This document shows positions 39,533-50,226 of a DNA stretch of 64,000 nt, in pieces. The position numbers were made by a program, and so were the translations under genes. The DNA is from Daphnia carinata (Eukaryota; Arthropoda; Branchiopoda; Diplostraca; Daphniidae): positions 1,013,773 through 1,077,772 of the forward strand of contig NC_081332.1 in the NCBI RefSeq assembly GCF_022539665.2. Direction: 5' to 3'. Positions within the stretch are counted from its first letter, which is position 1, and every line of letters starts with the position of its first letter. The notes beneath the pieces were generated by a model. It saw only the letters and a list, made by a program, of their open reading frames with translations, searched no databases and had not been told where the DNA came from.

Positions 39533-39848
39533 ATGAAGAGCTTCATAACATTGATGGTGAGTTTGAGTACTTAACTCTAAGTTTGTTCTATTGACACTTT
39601 TTTTTTCTTTCCATGCCTAAAAGCTGACGTTTGTTCTGGTGGTCGCTGTTGTGGCCGACAACCCATATTCTGTACGGTATCCTTCGAGTGGAGCTCCTCT
39701 TTACCAGTTTCGATTTCAGCCAGTATCAGGATACGCGTCATACGTCTATCTCCCCACGTCTTCTAATCCATCTTCGTACGGCGGTAGGCGAAACGGATAT
39801 TATCAGCAAAAGTCCATTCCACATGTTTACAAAAGACAACAATATTAA
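39533..39848 (+). CDS. Small secreted Tyr/Ser-rich peptide 2
   Basis: Exon 1 is 39533-39556 (MKSFITLM), a 67-bp intron follows, and exon 2 is 39624-39848. About 82 residues: signal peptide MKSFITLMLTFVLVVAVVA, then a Tyr/Ser/Pro-rich mature part (YSVRYPSSGAPLYQFRF, YASYVYLPTSSNPSSYGG) ending in basic residues and QQY. Same gene architecture as peptides 1 and 3; sequences beyond the signal peptide are not clearly alignable. Possible matrix or cuticle peptide. TAA 39846-39848. Confidence 0.65.
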
Positions 39849-40435
39849 GCAAAACAATTAAAGTAATTTAGATATCGTCAATGTTCATCGTTATTAAATT
39901 GACGATGTAGTTCTGTTATCGTAGAAGCTACGAGTTGTTTCGTTTCTGATTATAATTTACGTATCTATTTAATCACCTTGGTGGTCTTTCTCAATGTGCT
40001 TCCCACTTCCCGTTGTACGCTCAACGTGAAAATTGTGTGGTAAAAATGGTTTGGTGGTTAATCATTCGGCCATCGAACCCAGTGGATTTCGTCATTGTGC
40101 AAACAATGTTCGCCATCGTACAACCAGTTTGTCTGCATTCCTCGACCTGATGCCTCTAGCTAACAAAAATCGGTCAGAACATAAACAAATATTTGAATCC
40201 CATGAACATGTTTAGAGTTTTCCAAGCATGGCAATCGCTGTAAAGAATCCAGTTGTAATGCCAACGAATCAAGTTGCTGCGTCTAAAATGTATATCGGTC
40301 GTAGGGTGTGGCTATTGAAACAGTCTTTGTTTAATTGCCCGGGAAAGTCTAGAAAAGACTAGGCTAGCAGTATTCATCAAGAACATTGTGGTTAGTGCAG
40401 ACGTCTGCTTGATATTCTGAAAAGAACTTAAAAAG
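39849..40435. other. Intergenic, no gene seen
   Basis: Promoter region of peptide 3; no TATA as clear as in the cuticle genes. Confidence 0.4.
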
Positions 40436-40717
40436 ATGAAAACATTTTCTTCCCTTGTTTTCGTGGTAAGAAAATTTCAAAAGTTTTCAACAGCAATTCA
40501 GTTAATATGGTTTATTATCAATGCCGAAAAGTTGTTTCTGTTTTTGAGTGCCTTTATGGTTGACAAGGCAGTTTCCATTGGATTTCGTCTATTGTCTCCA
40601 CATGGTCGTAATCAGCAACGTCACCAGTCTGGCAACTATCCATCTGCATATTACAGGGCTGGGCGAGACCAGTTTGAGCAAGACTCTGTGGCTTCACAAC
40701 AAGATATGTTAGAATAA
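40436..40717 (+). CDS. Small secreted peptide 3
   Basis: Exon 1 is 40436-40465 (MKTFSSLVFV). A 66-bp intron (40466-40531, GTAAG to AAAAG) follows, then exon 2, 40532-40717. Spliced, this gives a signal peptide (MKTFSSLVFVLFLFLSAFMV) and a 51-residue mature part with Arg/Gln/His (LLSPHGRNQQRHQSGNYPSA) and an acidic end (FEQDSVASQQDMLE). The unspliced frame is also open, so the intron is inferred from its length and because splicing yields a clean signal peptide. Function unknown. TAA 40715-40717. Confidence 0.55.
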   Translation: MKTFSSLVFVVRKFQKFSTAIQLIWFIINAEKLFLFLSAFMVDKAVSIGFRLLSPHGRNQQRHQSGNYPSAYYRAGRDQFEQDSVASQQDMLE

Positions 40718-41310
40718 TACACCAATGTTTTGAATTTACGAAAAATAGTAGTGTTTGCTTTGTATCTGAATTGCACAGGCTTCCGAATTTGCTTCTCAAA
40801 GAGTTTTAATCGTAAATTTTCCTTTTCCCCACGAGCAAGGGCGTGAATTTAAAGTTCAATTTTTAAATTGCCCGCGTGCAACTTTCTAACTTGAAATGAT
40901 AGCAGCAAAAAAAAATAAAAGCATGGTTGTATATATGGCAATCTGTTTTACCCAAATAAAAATAAAAATATTGGCCTTTTTCTCTGTTTTACTGCTATCG
41001 CCATCCAACGGTCACATTTCTAGTTAATTCTCTACATACACTGACCGAAAAATATTTTAAGCCCGAAAAGTCGGGCGGGGGGTGGGGCAGGTAAATTCCG
41101 CAATGCAGTCCCACGTTTTCCAGTTGTCACTTTCCTAAAAAAAAGACATTCAGCCACCTATGGGGCGTTTTCTAAAGTTTAATTCGATGGATTGTATATA
41201 ATCTAATTTGTTTCTTTCTCATATACGTTTTTCTCTCCAGGGTCAAAAGGTATTTGTATTCTCCTATTCGTAGTGTGATTACTTTAACATGGTTTTGTTT
41301 AATGTTGTAG
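40718..41310. other. Intergenic, no gene seen
   Basis: AT-rich DNA upstream of the vasa-like relic. Confidence 0.4.
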
Positions 41311-42305
41311 AGTTAGTCGAGAAGGACATTTTGCCAGAGAGTGTCCACAAGCTGGTGGGGGCGGTGGTGAAAGTCGTACTTGCCATGAGGTAAGAAAAAC
41401 CCAAAAAAGTATTTAGGTTAGTACATTCTAGTAGCATCCATCTTTGTTCTGCTCTCTATATAATCTAATTTGTTTCTTTCTGATATACCTTTTTTCTCTC
41501 CAGGTTCACAAGGTATTTGTTTTCTCATATTCGTAGTGTGATTACTTTAACATGGTTTTGTTTAATGTTGTAGGGTTAGTCGAGAAGGACATTTTGCCAG
41601 AGTGTCCACAAGCTGGTGGCGGCGGTGGTGGAAGTCATACTTGCCATAAGGTAAGAAAAACAATAAAACTATTTGATTAGTACATTCAAGTCTGGTTAAT
41701 CCATAATTATTAAACAGTTTGGTGAAGGATATTTTTCCACAGAATGCCCACAAGGAGGAGGTGGGAGTCGAGCTTGTAGGTGTCATAAGGTGAACATGAG
41801 ACTCATATCTATTTTTTTTTTACTTACTTTCAGTGTTCATTTTTAATAAAGAAGAAGGCCACATGGCAAAGGATTTTCCACAAGGAGGGGGCATTGGCGG
41901 CAGCAAGTGTTACAATGGAAACATCAATTATATATTCTAAAAAATAATACCCCAAGTCGTCCTTCAGGTAAGCCATTTCTCGAAACTGTATTTTATGATT
42001 TTAAATTATCTATTCCGTTTGCTTTAGGTTACAGGAGAAGATGCACCTCAATACTTAACACCAGTTGAAGAAGCCGGCCTGTGCCAACTAGTACTTCAAA
42101 ACATTAAAAATTCAGGCTACCTGAAACCAACACTGGAGTAAGAGTACAGGAGTAAGTTAAGACTTAGGTAGTTTTTATTACTTGTAGATCTAATTTAATC
42201 TATTCACAGTTCGGTGATAAACCTGGATTTGCTGCCTTGCCCACTGAAGTTGAAGAGTGGGGATTAACTCAATGTTGTTCACTTGGTTGGCTTGTTTTGG
42301 AGTAA
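41311..42305 (+). pseudogene. Vasa-like DEAD-box gene relic: zinc knuckles without helicase core
   Basis: Intron-bearing fragments on the plus strand. Three or four CCHC zinc-knuckle exons with Gly-rich linkers (REGHFARECPQAGGGGGESR at 41318; repeats at 41575, 41720 and 41840), each ending in a GTAAG-type donor. Then an exon at 42029-42140 (VTGEDAPQYLTPVEEAGLCQ, GYLKPT), matching the Q-motif approach of vasa, and a last piece at 42211-42305 (FGDKPGFAALPTEVEEWG), matching the vasa C-terminal EEW. The DEAD, SAT and HRIGR helicase motifs are absent. Exon 2 lacks two bases of the knuckle and shifts frame; a later knuckle has Cys replaced by Phe (AKDFPQGG). Vasa acts in germ-line RNA control; this copy cannot be a helicase. 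Confidence 0.6.
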
Positions 42306-42519
42306 ACCAAAATTCGTATTCAAGAACATCTTGGAACTTGCAATGTCTGTTTGCAACTTTGATTACGCGTTTATTTTGCTAACCCATATACCTGAATAGA
42401 GAACAAATTCATTTTGTTTAAGGAAACGATTAATGGGGATGTTTTATGTCATATTTTTCTATTTTTAAATTTTTCCTTTTTTTTAATTTATCAAATTCCT
42501 ACACAGCTATCAAAATCTC

Positions 42520-42715
42520 AAACGATGTATATAAGGACAGTTATGGCATACCGGTAGCATGCTGTCCTACAGTGCGAAAGGTCTGTGGTTCGAATCCCCG
42601 AATGGTTAATATTGCTTGCCGAAGCCGTCCCAGAATAAATCTGGAACGATGGTGTGGTCGTCCCAAAAAAATTCTGGGATGCTACCGACCATCCCATCGT
42701 CGAGAGAAAAAAAAT
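42520..42715 (+). mobile_element. tRNA-derived SINE-like element
   Basis: A tRNA-like head (TATGGCATACCGGTAGCATG, A-box-like; perfect B box GGTTCGAATCCCC at 42587-42599) is followed by a body that folds back on itself. CCCAGAAT pairs with ATTCTGGG and CGATGG...TGGTCG pairs with CGACCA...CCATCG (about 42630-42705), then an A/T-rich end. An RNA polymerase III promoter plus non-tRNA tail is the SINE layout. Target-site duplications not verified. Confidence 0.5.
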
Positions 42716-42789
42716 TTTCCTTTTTTTGTCTTTTTTCGATATTTCGACAAATAAACGTTTATTGTGAAGAAAAATACGAGTCTGCCGTA

Positions 42790-42860
42790 TCTGAGTATTG
42801 AACCCTAGACCTTCGGCTTCTGCAGCCGATGCTCTACCATTGAGCTATTTCACATGTTAA
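42790..42860 (-). other. tRNA-like sequence with unpaired acceptor stem
   Basis: On the minus strand TAGCTCAATGGTAGAGCA forms a good D arm and TCGGC-TGCAGAA-GCCGA a perfect anticodon arm, followed by GGGTTCAATAC as a T-arm-like box. Position 33 is G rather than T, and the acceptor ends do not pair, so it is a tRNA pseudogene or a SINE head rather than a working tRNA. Confidence 0.4.
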
Positions 42861-43636
42861 ATTAATACTATTACTAATAGTGAATTTAGGAATACCTGTT
42901 GGACTTGGAAAAAAAAAAGCAAGATACTTTTCGTTGCCTGACCATTCACTGGCTCAGATCATCGAAACTTAGACCCAGGCCAAAAACATCAACGCTTAAC
43001 TTTCTTTGCCTGTACCAATGTTCAAGCAAAGGCTTGGCTGGCTTGGAACATCGAAGCCAGGACCCAGGCCACTTGGCTTTCCCAATACCAATATCTAGTT
43101 TTTTTTTCTCAGACAGGTGTTTTTCTATGCTACCAGATATTGTACATTAGTTGTGAAGCAAATTCCTCCATTTTTCTCTAGGGTGTTTTTTTTTTTTACA
43201 GTACCGACAGCCATTTTTCGTTTCTTCTACCTGCCACTCGCATTTGACGGCGGTGATGCATGTAACGTTAAACGAAAAAGTCGCGATCACCACAGCTACA
43301 TAAAACAAACAATACATTTTCAGAATTTTTTTTTATTGTTAAAACAGGACAACCTAGCAGAAAAAATCCGCCATTTTTAACAAGGCGAAACAGCGCACAT
43401 CAAACATCAGCACAAGCACTTCACAATCGAAACAATCAAAGTAAACTGATTTTTAAATAAAAATAATTTTTTTTCTACCTTTTCTCTACGGCACGGCTTC
43501 GTTTGTTTTCTGGCACAGCCCACTGCTCTCGGATTTCATGATGCTTTTCCTGAGGGAAATCAATTGCAGAGGTTAGTTTGTATTTTTACAATATTGTTTA
43601 TCGGTCTGAAGAATCAATAATAATTACTTTACTAAC
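42861..43636. other. Intergenic, no gene supported
   Basis: Contains an imperfect direct repeat around 42945-42985 and 43030-43075 (GACCCAGGCC in both). Confidence 0.4.
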
Positions 43637-45715
43637 TCAGTTTGCACTGTTATTGATATTATTGTAAAACTCAGTATCTACATTCACCAATACTTTCACC
43701 ACGTTTACTGCTGATGTAAGATCAGGAAAGGATCCAAGATCCACGTCTTCTGTGAAAGCTAATGCCATCACATCATAAACTGGATTTGCTTTTAGAGTAA
43801 TATGTCCCCAGCGGTTGCAACAAATGAAGAAAAACGATAAAACAAAATTGTACAGAATATTGTTGGAAAAGAAAGGCAGATACCTATGGAAGACAAAGAT
43901 GTAGATAACCAGCAAACACCAACGGAAGGATCCTTCTTTCCTGAATAATCCATCAATATTTCTTCTAACATGCCTTATTTTTTCTTCGAAGAAGAGCTCG
44001 TTAGCATCTGCAACTAGGCACATGAGCCATCAACACTATTGGTTATTTGTCTCTTTGCAGCTGTTCAATTTCATGAATAAGCATCACACTTTCATTTTTT
44101 GGCCATTGTTTCCAACCAATTTTTGTTATTCTAATCATTTTGTAAGAAAATTGCAATATCCTACCAGAATTCCATGCAACCAATTCCAGGACCAATTGTG
44201 ATAACTGAATTGCCTAGCGATTCTTGAACTCCAAGCCGAAACGCAACTGTATTTCTTAAACAAAATAAACGAAGATGTTACCAAACATTTGCAAACTCAC
44301 ATGTATGATGCAAGGGCAAAACAGTATGAGACTGCCTCAAAATGCTGACATCTGGTAGAAGAGAACTGAAACATTTATGCTACCTTAATTTGCTGGATTT
44401 CTATAATGTTCCTGAAAATATAAACGCACTATAAAATTGAATGTGAATCCTTTGAATACTACGAATGCAACAAAAAACCAGTTAAATTATTCAAATGTAC
44501 GCCACAAAAGTTTGTGCGATACTAAGCTGATCAAGTCAAACAGTCTTGGATTCTTAATTCGATTTTCGAAATGACAAAAAATATACTTTCCGTGAACCGC
44601 TATTATTTCCAATTGAAAACAAACTGGTTTTCTGCCATCAGCCTTGAATTCAAATCCAAAATTAGTTGTTTTTCTAGCAATTTAGGTTTCTAAAAAAAAA
44701 GGAAATCTGGCTTGTTTATTAATCTGAACTGGATTTTCCCTAGATGGCGACAGATGGTCGTTTTTAGGGCTCGATCCCAGTGCACCAAACGGTTTATTAA
44801 TGATTGAATCCATAAATAAGTCCGACTTTTGGAAGGCGTGACGTGCGGACGCGTGCTGGCTCAAAAACTTAGGCAACCGTCCGCTTTTGGTGCTGTCAAA
44901 GGTTTTACCACAAACCATCAGTTTGGATAAAAAGGCGCCAGACAATTAACATCCCATGCCCCGACTTACCATTGTGTATGAAATATCTTCCCAATCACCA
45001 CCCTGCATCATTCAAAACAGGTATAAAATTAATGTAAAAGAAAGTCTTGAATTTACCTTAATTAAACCTTGGTTTAACAGATTGTCATAGGGATAAGGAT
45101 AGGCAGCTTAGACGTCATCAAGAACTCTAAAAAGAAGTATAGGATGATATGCTTTCATTGAGGTAGGGTCCAAACCATATCCTACGTACACAAACAGAAT
45201 CATCTCATCGGTAGAATGTTTTGCACTTTACTAGGATTGACTTGCCTTGATGAATTGCAGTGACAAGGTTGGCCATAGCCCAGTGGTGACGCTTTAAGGC
45301 CAGCTACATTTTCCGAAGTCCTGCTTGCCACATCACAGTAGTCTTTAAGGAATGTTCTACCTAATATGGCAAATGTTTGACTTTAATTAGAAAGCTAAGC
45401 TAACTCTGTAGAAATGCATTACCATTTGCAACATCTCTGTTGACAATGGAGTATCCTTGCACCATCATGCAATAAGAAGCTACATGGAAGTTGCCACAAA
45501 TCTTGGATGGCAAAGTATATAATTACATCAATATTTATGGGATTTTAGCGTACCTTTTGCCTGTCAAGCAGTTCCTATTGCATAGATGTTCGGGAATAAC
45601 CACTGCTGTACGAACGTTGTGCTACAACTTGAATATGGTTCGTTGTTGTATTTGTTGAGGGCTCCTAATCGCAAAACTGACTCTTGCTCACATTTGGATG
45701 AATCTATAAGAAGGA
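43637..45715 (-). CDS. Unrecognised multi-exon gene
   Basis: A minus-strand series of short coding blocks flanked by splice-like sites. Near 45630: VIPEHLCNRNCLTGK. Near 45480: ICGNFHVASYCMMVQGYSIV. Near 45310: FLKDYCDVASRTSENVAGLK ending GQPCHCNSS. Near 44990: GDWEDISYTM. Near 44360: CQHFEAVSYCFALASYM. Near 44210: FRLGVQESLGNSVITIGPGI. Near 43990: ADANELFFEEKIRHVRRN. The last exon carries CNRWGHITLKANPVYDVMAL and stops at 43637-43639. Conserved-looking Cys spacing suggests a secreted or oxidoreductive protein, but I do not recognise the family. I could not join all exons, and the 44400-45000 part has no clear model, so it may be incomplete or decayed. Confidence 0.4.
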
Positions 45716-46147
45716 TTAGTATTTTAATTGATGTGACATAAAGGATGTCTTCTAAAATTATGGATGAGACAGTCCTATATTACGCTGATTTTCTAGCATG
45801 CTTCTACCACGCACATGTCACAACCGTTAATTAATCGGTTAAAAGGGTTAACCGATTGATATCGGAACGAATTGTTAACCGACATTGACATATTTCGAAA
45901 TATCTTTCTTCAGTTTGCAGTGGGGAAAAAACGTCGGCCCTCTGGCGGTGCTTTTTGTAGCTATTCTAGTTACCGGTTCACCTTTCTCATTCAAATGAGT
46001 AATTTAAAAGTGGTAAATTTTTCTCCTTGAATCAATTGAACTCGAATCAGCGATTTAGCCGTTTTTGTACCGATAATTTTACCTTCCAGAAAATCAACAG
46101 TTTCCGAAACTTTTTCGTGGAACTTCCTTGTTGTTACTCACAGTTTT
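45716..46147. other. Divergent upstream region
   Basis: Between the unrecognised minus gene and the plus DUF4806-type gene. Includes an imperfect palindrome-like stretch of GGTTAA repeats around 45830-45885. No gene seen. Confidence 0.4.
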
Positions 46148-47230
46148 GTGTTAAAAACCATTGAGAAAACGAAACGATCACATAGTTCTTCAGAAACGGT
46201 TGAAATTGTAAAAGAGGTTGAAAACACACAGTCGTCTACCTTTATAGGGTTTTCCAAAAATCAGAATCTTGTGAAGAATCCCACAGTGGAAGAAGCCATC
46301 CATGATGTGGAGGACACACCTTACGACACTTCTTCGACTCATAAGCAGAAAAGGTTTATGTTTCAGTTACTGTTAAATAGTTCTAGATTTAATTACATTT
46401 TTACTTTAATATTTTTAGCAAGGAAGAATCGATGAGCCAGATGATGGAGAAGGTGTCAAATGAAATTAAAGAAATCAAACAAATTCTGAATGAAATGCAG
46501 CATAGTCTGAGTAAGTAATAGCTAGGCATACATAATTCGTTCTCTCTAAAATTGTCATATTCTTGTTGTTTAGAATCAGTTGTTGCTGTGCTAATGCCTA
46601 CACAAACTGGAAATGATTCTCTTATTGGCACGGAAAAGAATCAAGCAATTTGTTCTGATGGGATTGAGCAAGCAGAAAATACTAATTTAGTATTTGATTA
46701 TCATACATACCCATTGGAAACTGTGAAGGCATTATATGCAGTTGAGACACTCCTAGCAGTAGATGCCAAATACTACACTGACCTTGTAAGTGTTTATTTT
46801 TTACATTAAAATTATGCTTGTTAACCTAATTCTTTTCTTAACTAGGTCAACAGCGACCTGTTTAAGTCATTGCCACATTTAACTTTCAAGCTATATACGA
46901 CAGTGATTCTGAAACGGTTATTTAGTAACGAATTGGCGATTCAATTCACAATGAATGGAAATCTAGATTTCCATGCAACAGTTTTACGCTGTTTCGATTC
47001 CCTTCGGCTGTATTACGTCATCAAGGGTATGTGTCATCCATTTTAGTGAAATACTTAATCCCTAATTGGTTTTCACTTCTAAAAAAGACGCCATTTTAAA
47101 GAATTTTCCTAACGTTGAAGAAAGATTTTTTCGGCGTCGCATAATGTGTTGGATGTTTAAGTGCAAAAAAGAAGTACTGATGCACAATGAAGAACAAGTG
47201 ACAGAAAACCTCATCAACGAGAACTGTTAA
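46148..47230 (+). CDS. DUF4806-type protein with coiled coil (5' end uncertain)
   Basis: Five exons on the plus strand: to 46353, then beginning near 46420, 46575, 46846 and 47088, ending TAA 47228-47230. A charged, Ser/Thr-rich N-terminal part (KRSHSSSETVEIVKEVENTQ) and a short coiled coil (SQMMEKVSNEIKEIKQILNE) precede the domain: LPHLTFKLYTTVILKRLFSN, LAIQFTMNGNLDFHATVLRC, LRLYYVIK, and RRRIMCWMFKCKKE. This is the pattern of DUF4806 (a tWG-like central strand, then a helix and a closing W-x-x-K/R-C-K block), found in many arthropod proteins related to mobile elements or gene regulation. No ATG is visible at the beginning of the first block, so an upstream exon is likely. It converges on a second gene of the same family 210 bp away. 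Confidence 0.6.
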
Positions 47231-47438
47231 GTGAATCTAGAAACCTACCTTGAACGTTTTATTCTTTACAGGAAATCAAAAAATTCAAAATTTTAGGTTT
47301 AAATTTAGATCAAGTGTAATATTTTCTTTATATCCTGCCCAAATTTATAACAAGAAAATTCTTTGTATTTTGTTTGACCTCGATAATGACACGTAATTAA
47401 AACAGTAAACGTATTAAAATTAAACTTAAAACCAAATT

Positions 47439-48473
47439 TTAAAACTGTTTGTTTTGCTTGTTACTTCGTTTCGCGTATTTTTTCTTGCATCTCGACAACC
47501 AATTAGCAATACGATCTGCAAAGAATGCTTCTTCGGTATTGGGAAACTTTTTTCTTACTGTTTCTGTAAAACGGGCGAAAGTTATCCAAGTTGATCAAAG
47601 AATCATAGTTCAACAACTTACTTTTAATGACTTCACATAAATGAAGAGATTTAAAACTGTTTTGAGTTACTTTCCCTGTATAGGTGAACTCAGTAGCCAA
47701 ATCCGAATGCAGCAAGAAATTGAGAATGTTGAATAAGAATTGCTGTGCATCAGGATGAGGTAAAAGTAGCAGCTCGTAATTCATCTACCAATAAATGGCC
47801 ATATTAAAAATGGTAGATTATCATTAAAGTAAAAAAAAAAAAAGACTTACTAAACGCAAGCCAGCATTAGGTTCTGAAGACAATTCCTCTTCCACTTCTT
47901 CCAGCGAATCCATGGTGAACAGTGGATATCTTGGAAGTTGTTTAGATTTGGGTGCATAGTTCCAGCAATCACTAAATTCTGCATGGTAGTCTTCGGCAGA
48001 TTCCCTTACACGTGCGGCTTCTTGCATTTCGTTGATCATTCTTCGGTTTTCTCTACTTTCGGCAAACGTTTTCTGCAACATCCAGCTCATCTTACGTGGC
48101 GAGCTGTTAAAGGTAATGTTGAACAATAAATAACGTAATAAAAATGCTACGAACAAGTAGTACGAGTCTATGTTTACAATGATTGAAAATTTGCCCATGG
48201 AGCCTGTTCTTCATCAGAAAAGTCATCGGCAACGCTATTTCCTTCAAATTTGATTTTTTTATTGGAAATTTTACCAACAACTTGCTGATTTTGCCCTTGG
48301 GAATTTTTTCTTTTCTTTCCTATTATAATACATAATTAGTAAATTAATTTTACATATTAAATACGGTAGTATTACCATTCTGGCTAGTAGAAGCTGACGA
48401 CAGAGATGCCAGTGTATCACGGTGGGTAGATAGTCGTGCAGTGCGTGCCTGCTGCATCTCTTCTCCGACAGAC
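47439..48473 (-). CDS. DUF4806-type protein, convergent paralogue
   Basis: Minus strand, exons 48376-48473, 48178-48319, 47851-48103, 47622-47784 and 47439-47563; all phases agree. The N-terminal part has a basic, nuclear-localisation-like stretch (GKKRKNSQGQ, NKKIKFEG). Then SPRKMSWMLQKTFAESREN leads to the domain: LPRYPLFTMDSLEEVEEEL, HPDAQQFLFNILNFLLHSDL, ATEFTYTGKVTQNSFKSLHL, CEVIKS, then FPNTEEAFFADRIANWLSRC, ending KQNKQF. An in-frame ATG lies at 48457, but an upstream exon is possible. It matches the plus-strand neighbour block for block, so the pair probably arose by inverted duplication. DUF4806 has no established activity. Confidence 0.65.
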
Positions 48474-50226
48474 CTAAATAAAAAGACTAAAAATGTGTTT
48501 AAATATATTTGCGAGTTGTGATAAGTAGGTGTTTATTTCAAGGATAAAAGAAAAACTAGCAAAATTATGGTAAGATTCAGATTGCATTCGATGGACGTGG
48601 ATACAGTGACTTTTTCTTTCAACGTAATGTGTAGTGTCTAAAGCATTTGATCAATTTATCGTCAAGCAAATGGTTTATAATATCTTCAAAAGGTAAAAGA
48701 TTATCATTAATGAACTTACGATTAAATTTCGGCTCTTTTAAGAGCTTTAGTAGGACACCCCGTTTGGTATGACCGTTGAACTAAGACTGAGTTCAAAGTA
48801 AAGCTAATGGCTTCCATAATGGCCGACGTCCTTGGAAAAACGTTTCGTCTGCAACTAAAACGTTTATCAAATTGGACACGCATTTTAGGATTTTGAGTAT
48901 ACTTTATTTTCGACAGATAGTTAAATTGTTTAGGTTTTAGTTTTTGTAGCTTTGATGTTTTGATTCCTTCGTTGATTTCAGTTTCGCCCTACAGTCGTGG
49001 ACCGTTTTGGATTTATATATGTGGAACATCTACTTGGCCAATCGACCGTTGAAGTCTTGCCGAAAATAATCGCCTAAACGTTTGTAAAGATAAATTTTAT
49101 TACATTATTTAATGAGCTATTGCTAGATTCTAGTAAAAATATACCCCAACAGAAGCTGAGAAGGAGAAAGGCCAAAATAGTCTCGAAACAGAAAATTGTA
49201 TTTCGAAAGACGCTATTGAAAGTATATTTTCCAGCATTTTGTTCCACTGCATTTATTTTAACATGGCCAACTAAGCAAGTGGACAACGACGTTCTAGATG
49301 TCTATCGGATCCTTAGCGCCCAGAGGAGCCTCGACATCTGTAAAGTTCGGTGAAAATCCATTTGGAACGTCGATGGGTTCTATACGTTCGGTCCATTTTG
49401 ACAATTAAACGAATGGAGCGTGACGTATGGACGGAGAAAGTTGCCAAAAAATATAGCAGGAGCGTTAACAATTCGTCACTTTGGGTAACTAGAACAATAT
49501 AATAAGCCATCTTGAATATATATCTATCTTTCAACTTTTATGGTGCCTCGTTGTTACAGATCCATGTCGGGGAAAGCGTCCGTGTTCTTTTCTAAATGAC
49601 CGAAAAGCTAACACACCATGACCCAGGAAAGACAACGACAGATGTAGGAGAGAGTGCCGCGATATCTTCTTCATTTTAGGTGGCCAAGAGCAACATTTTC
49701 TAATATCCTCTGATGTAATACCATTAAGTCAGGTATTAACTACAATATGCCAAATGCAAGGCACAAAATGTCACCAAGAAAGAGAAAAAAATTATCATTC
49801 GTCCCTTTTTTTCAGAAAAAAAAACCACTACAGTGAGCAAAGAGTGGACGAAGTTTTTCAGGTGAAAATAACAGTGAAACTCGAGTGATTACATACGTGT
49901 GTGTGTGTGTACATCTGCTTCCTTTAGTGGTGGAAGACCTATAGCTGCAGGGATATAATATCAGTGCAGCACAGAACAGCCCAATAGGAAAATAGGCGGG
50001 TACATCCATCAGAAGACGACAATGCTGCTTTTTTTTTACGATCTCTTCGCCGGGAGAGAAATTTTGAAAAAAACAACACACATTCCTCTGAATGGTCTAT
50101 AAACGTCGCTGCGGTCTTCTCTTTTCTTCATCAGGTATATAAAGGCACTTTGTTGCTTCCAACTTCAGCACAGTCTCTTTTCCGACTTTGCCTCCTATCG
50201 TTTGCAGCTCAAACGTCCTCTTCAAC
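48474..50226. other. Intergenic, no gene supported
   Basis: 1.75 kb. Short frames at 49120-49353 and elsewhere have no signature. A short GT run lies at 49898-49910. The right end is the promoter of the fourth cuticle-type gene. Confidence 0.45.
50135..50144 (+). promoter_or_regulatory. TATA box of cuticle-type gene 4
   Basis: GGTATATAAAGGC, about 85 bp before the start codon. Confidence 0.75.

Noticed and set aside
42790-42860. Functional tRNA gene on the minus strand
   Set aside because: The acceptor stem does not pair and position 33 is G instead of T; kept only as a tRNA-like sequence.
45280-45715. Laccase or GMC oxidoreductase exons
   Set aside because: The Cys pattern looked suggestive, but copper-binding HWHG-type or GMC motifs are missing.
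48640-48840. Extra 5' coding exon of the minus DUF4806 gene starting MEAISFTLNS
   Set aside because: The frame hits a stop after about 31 residues and no donor joins it in phase to 48473.
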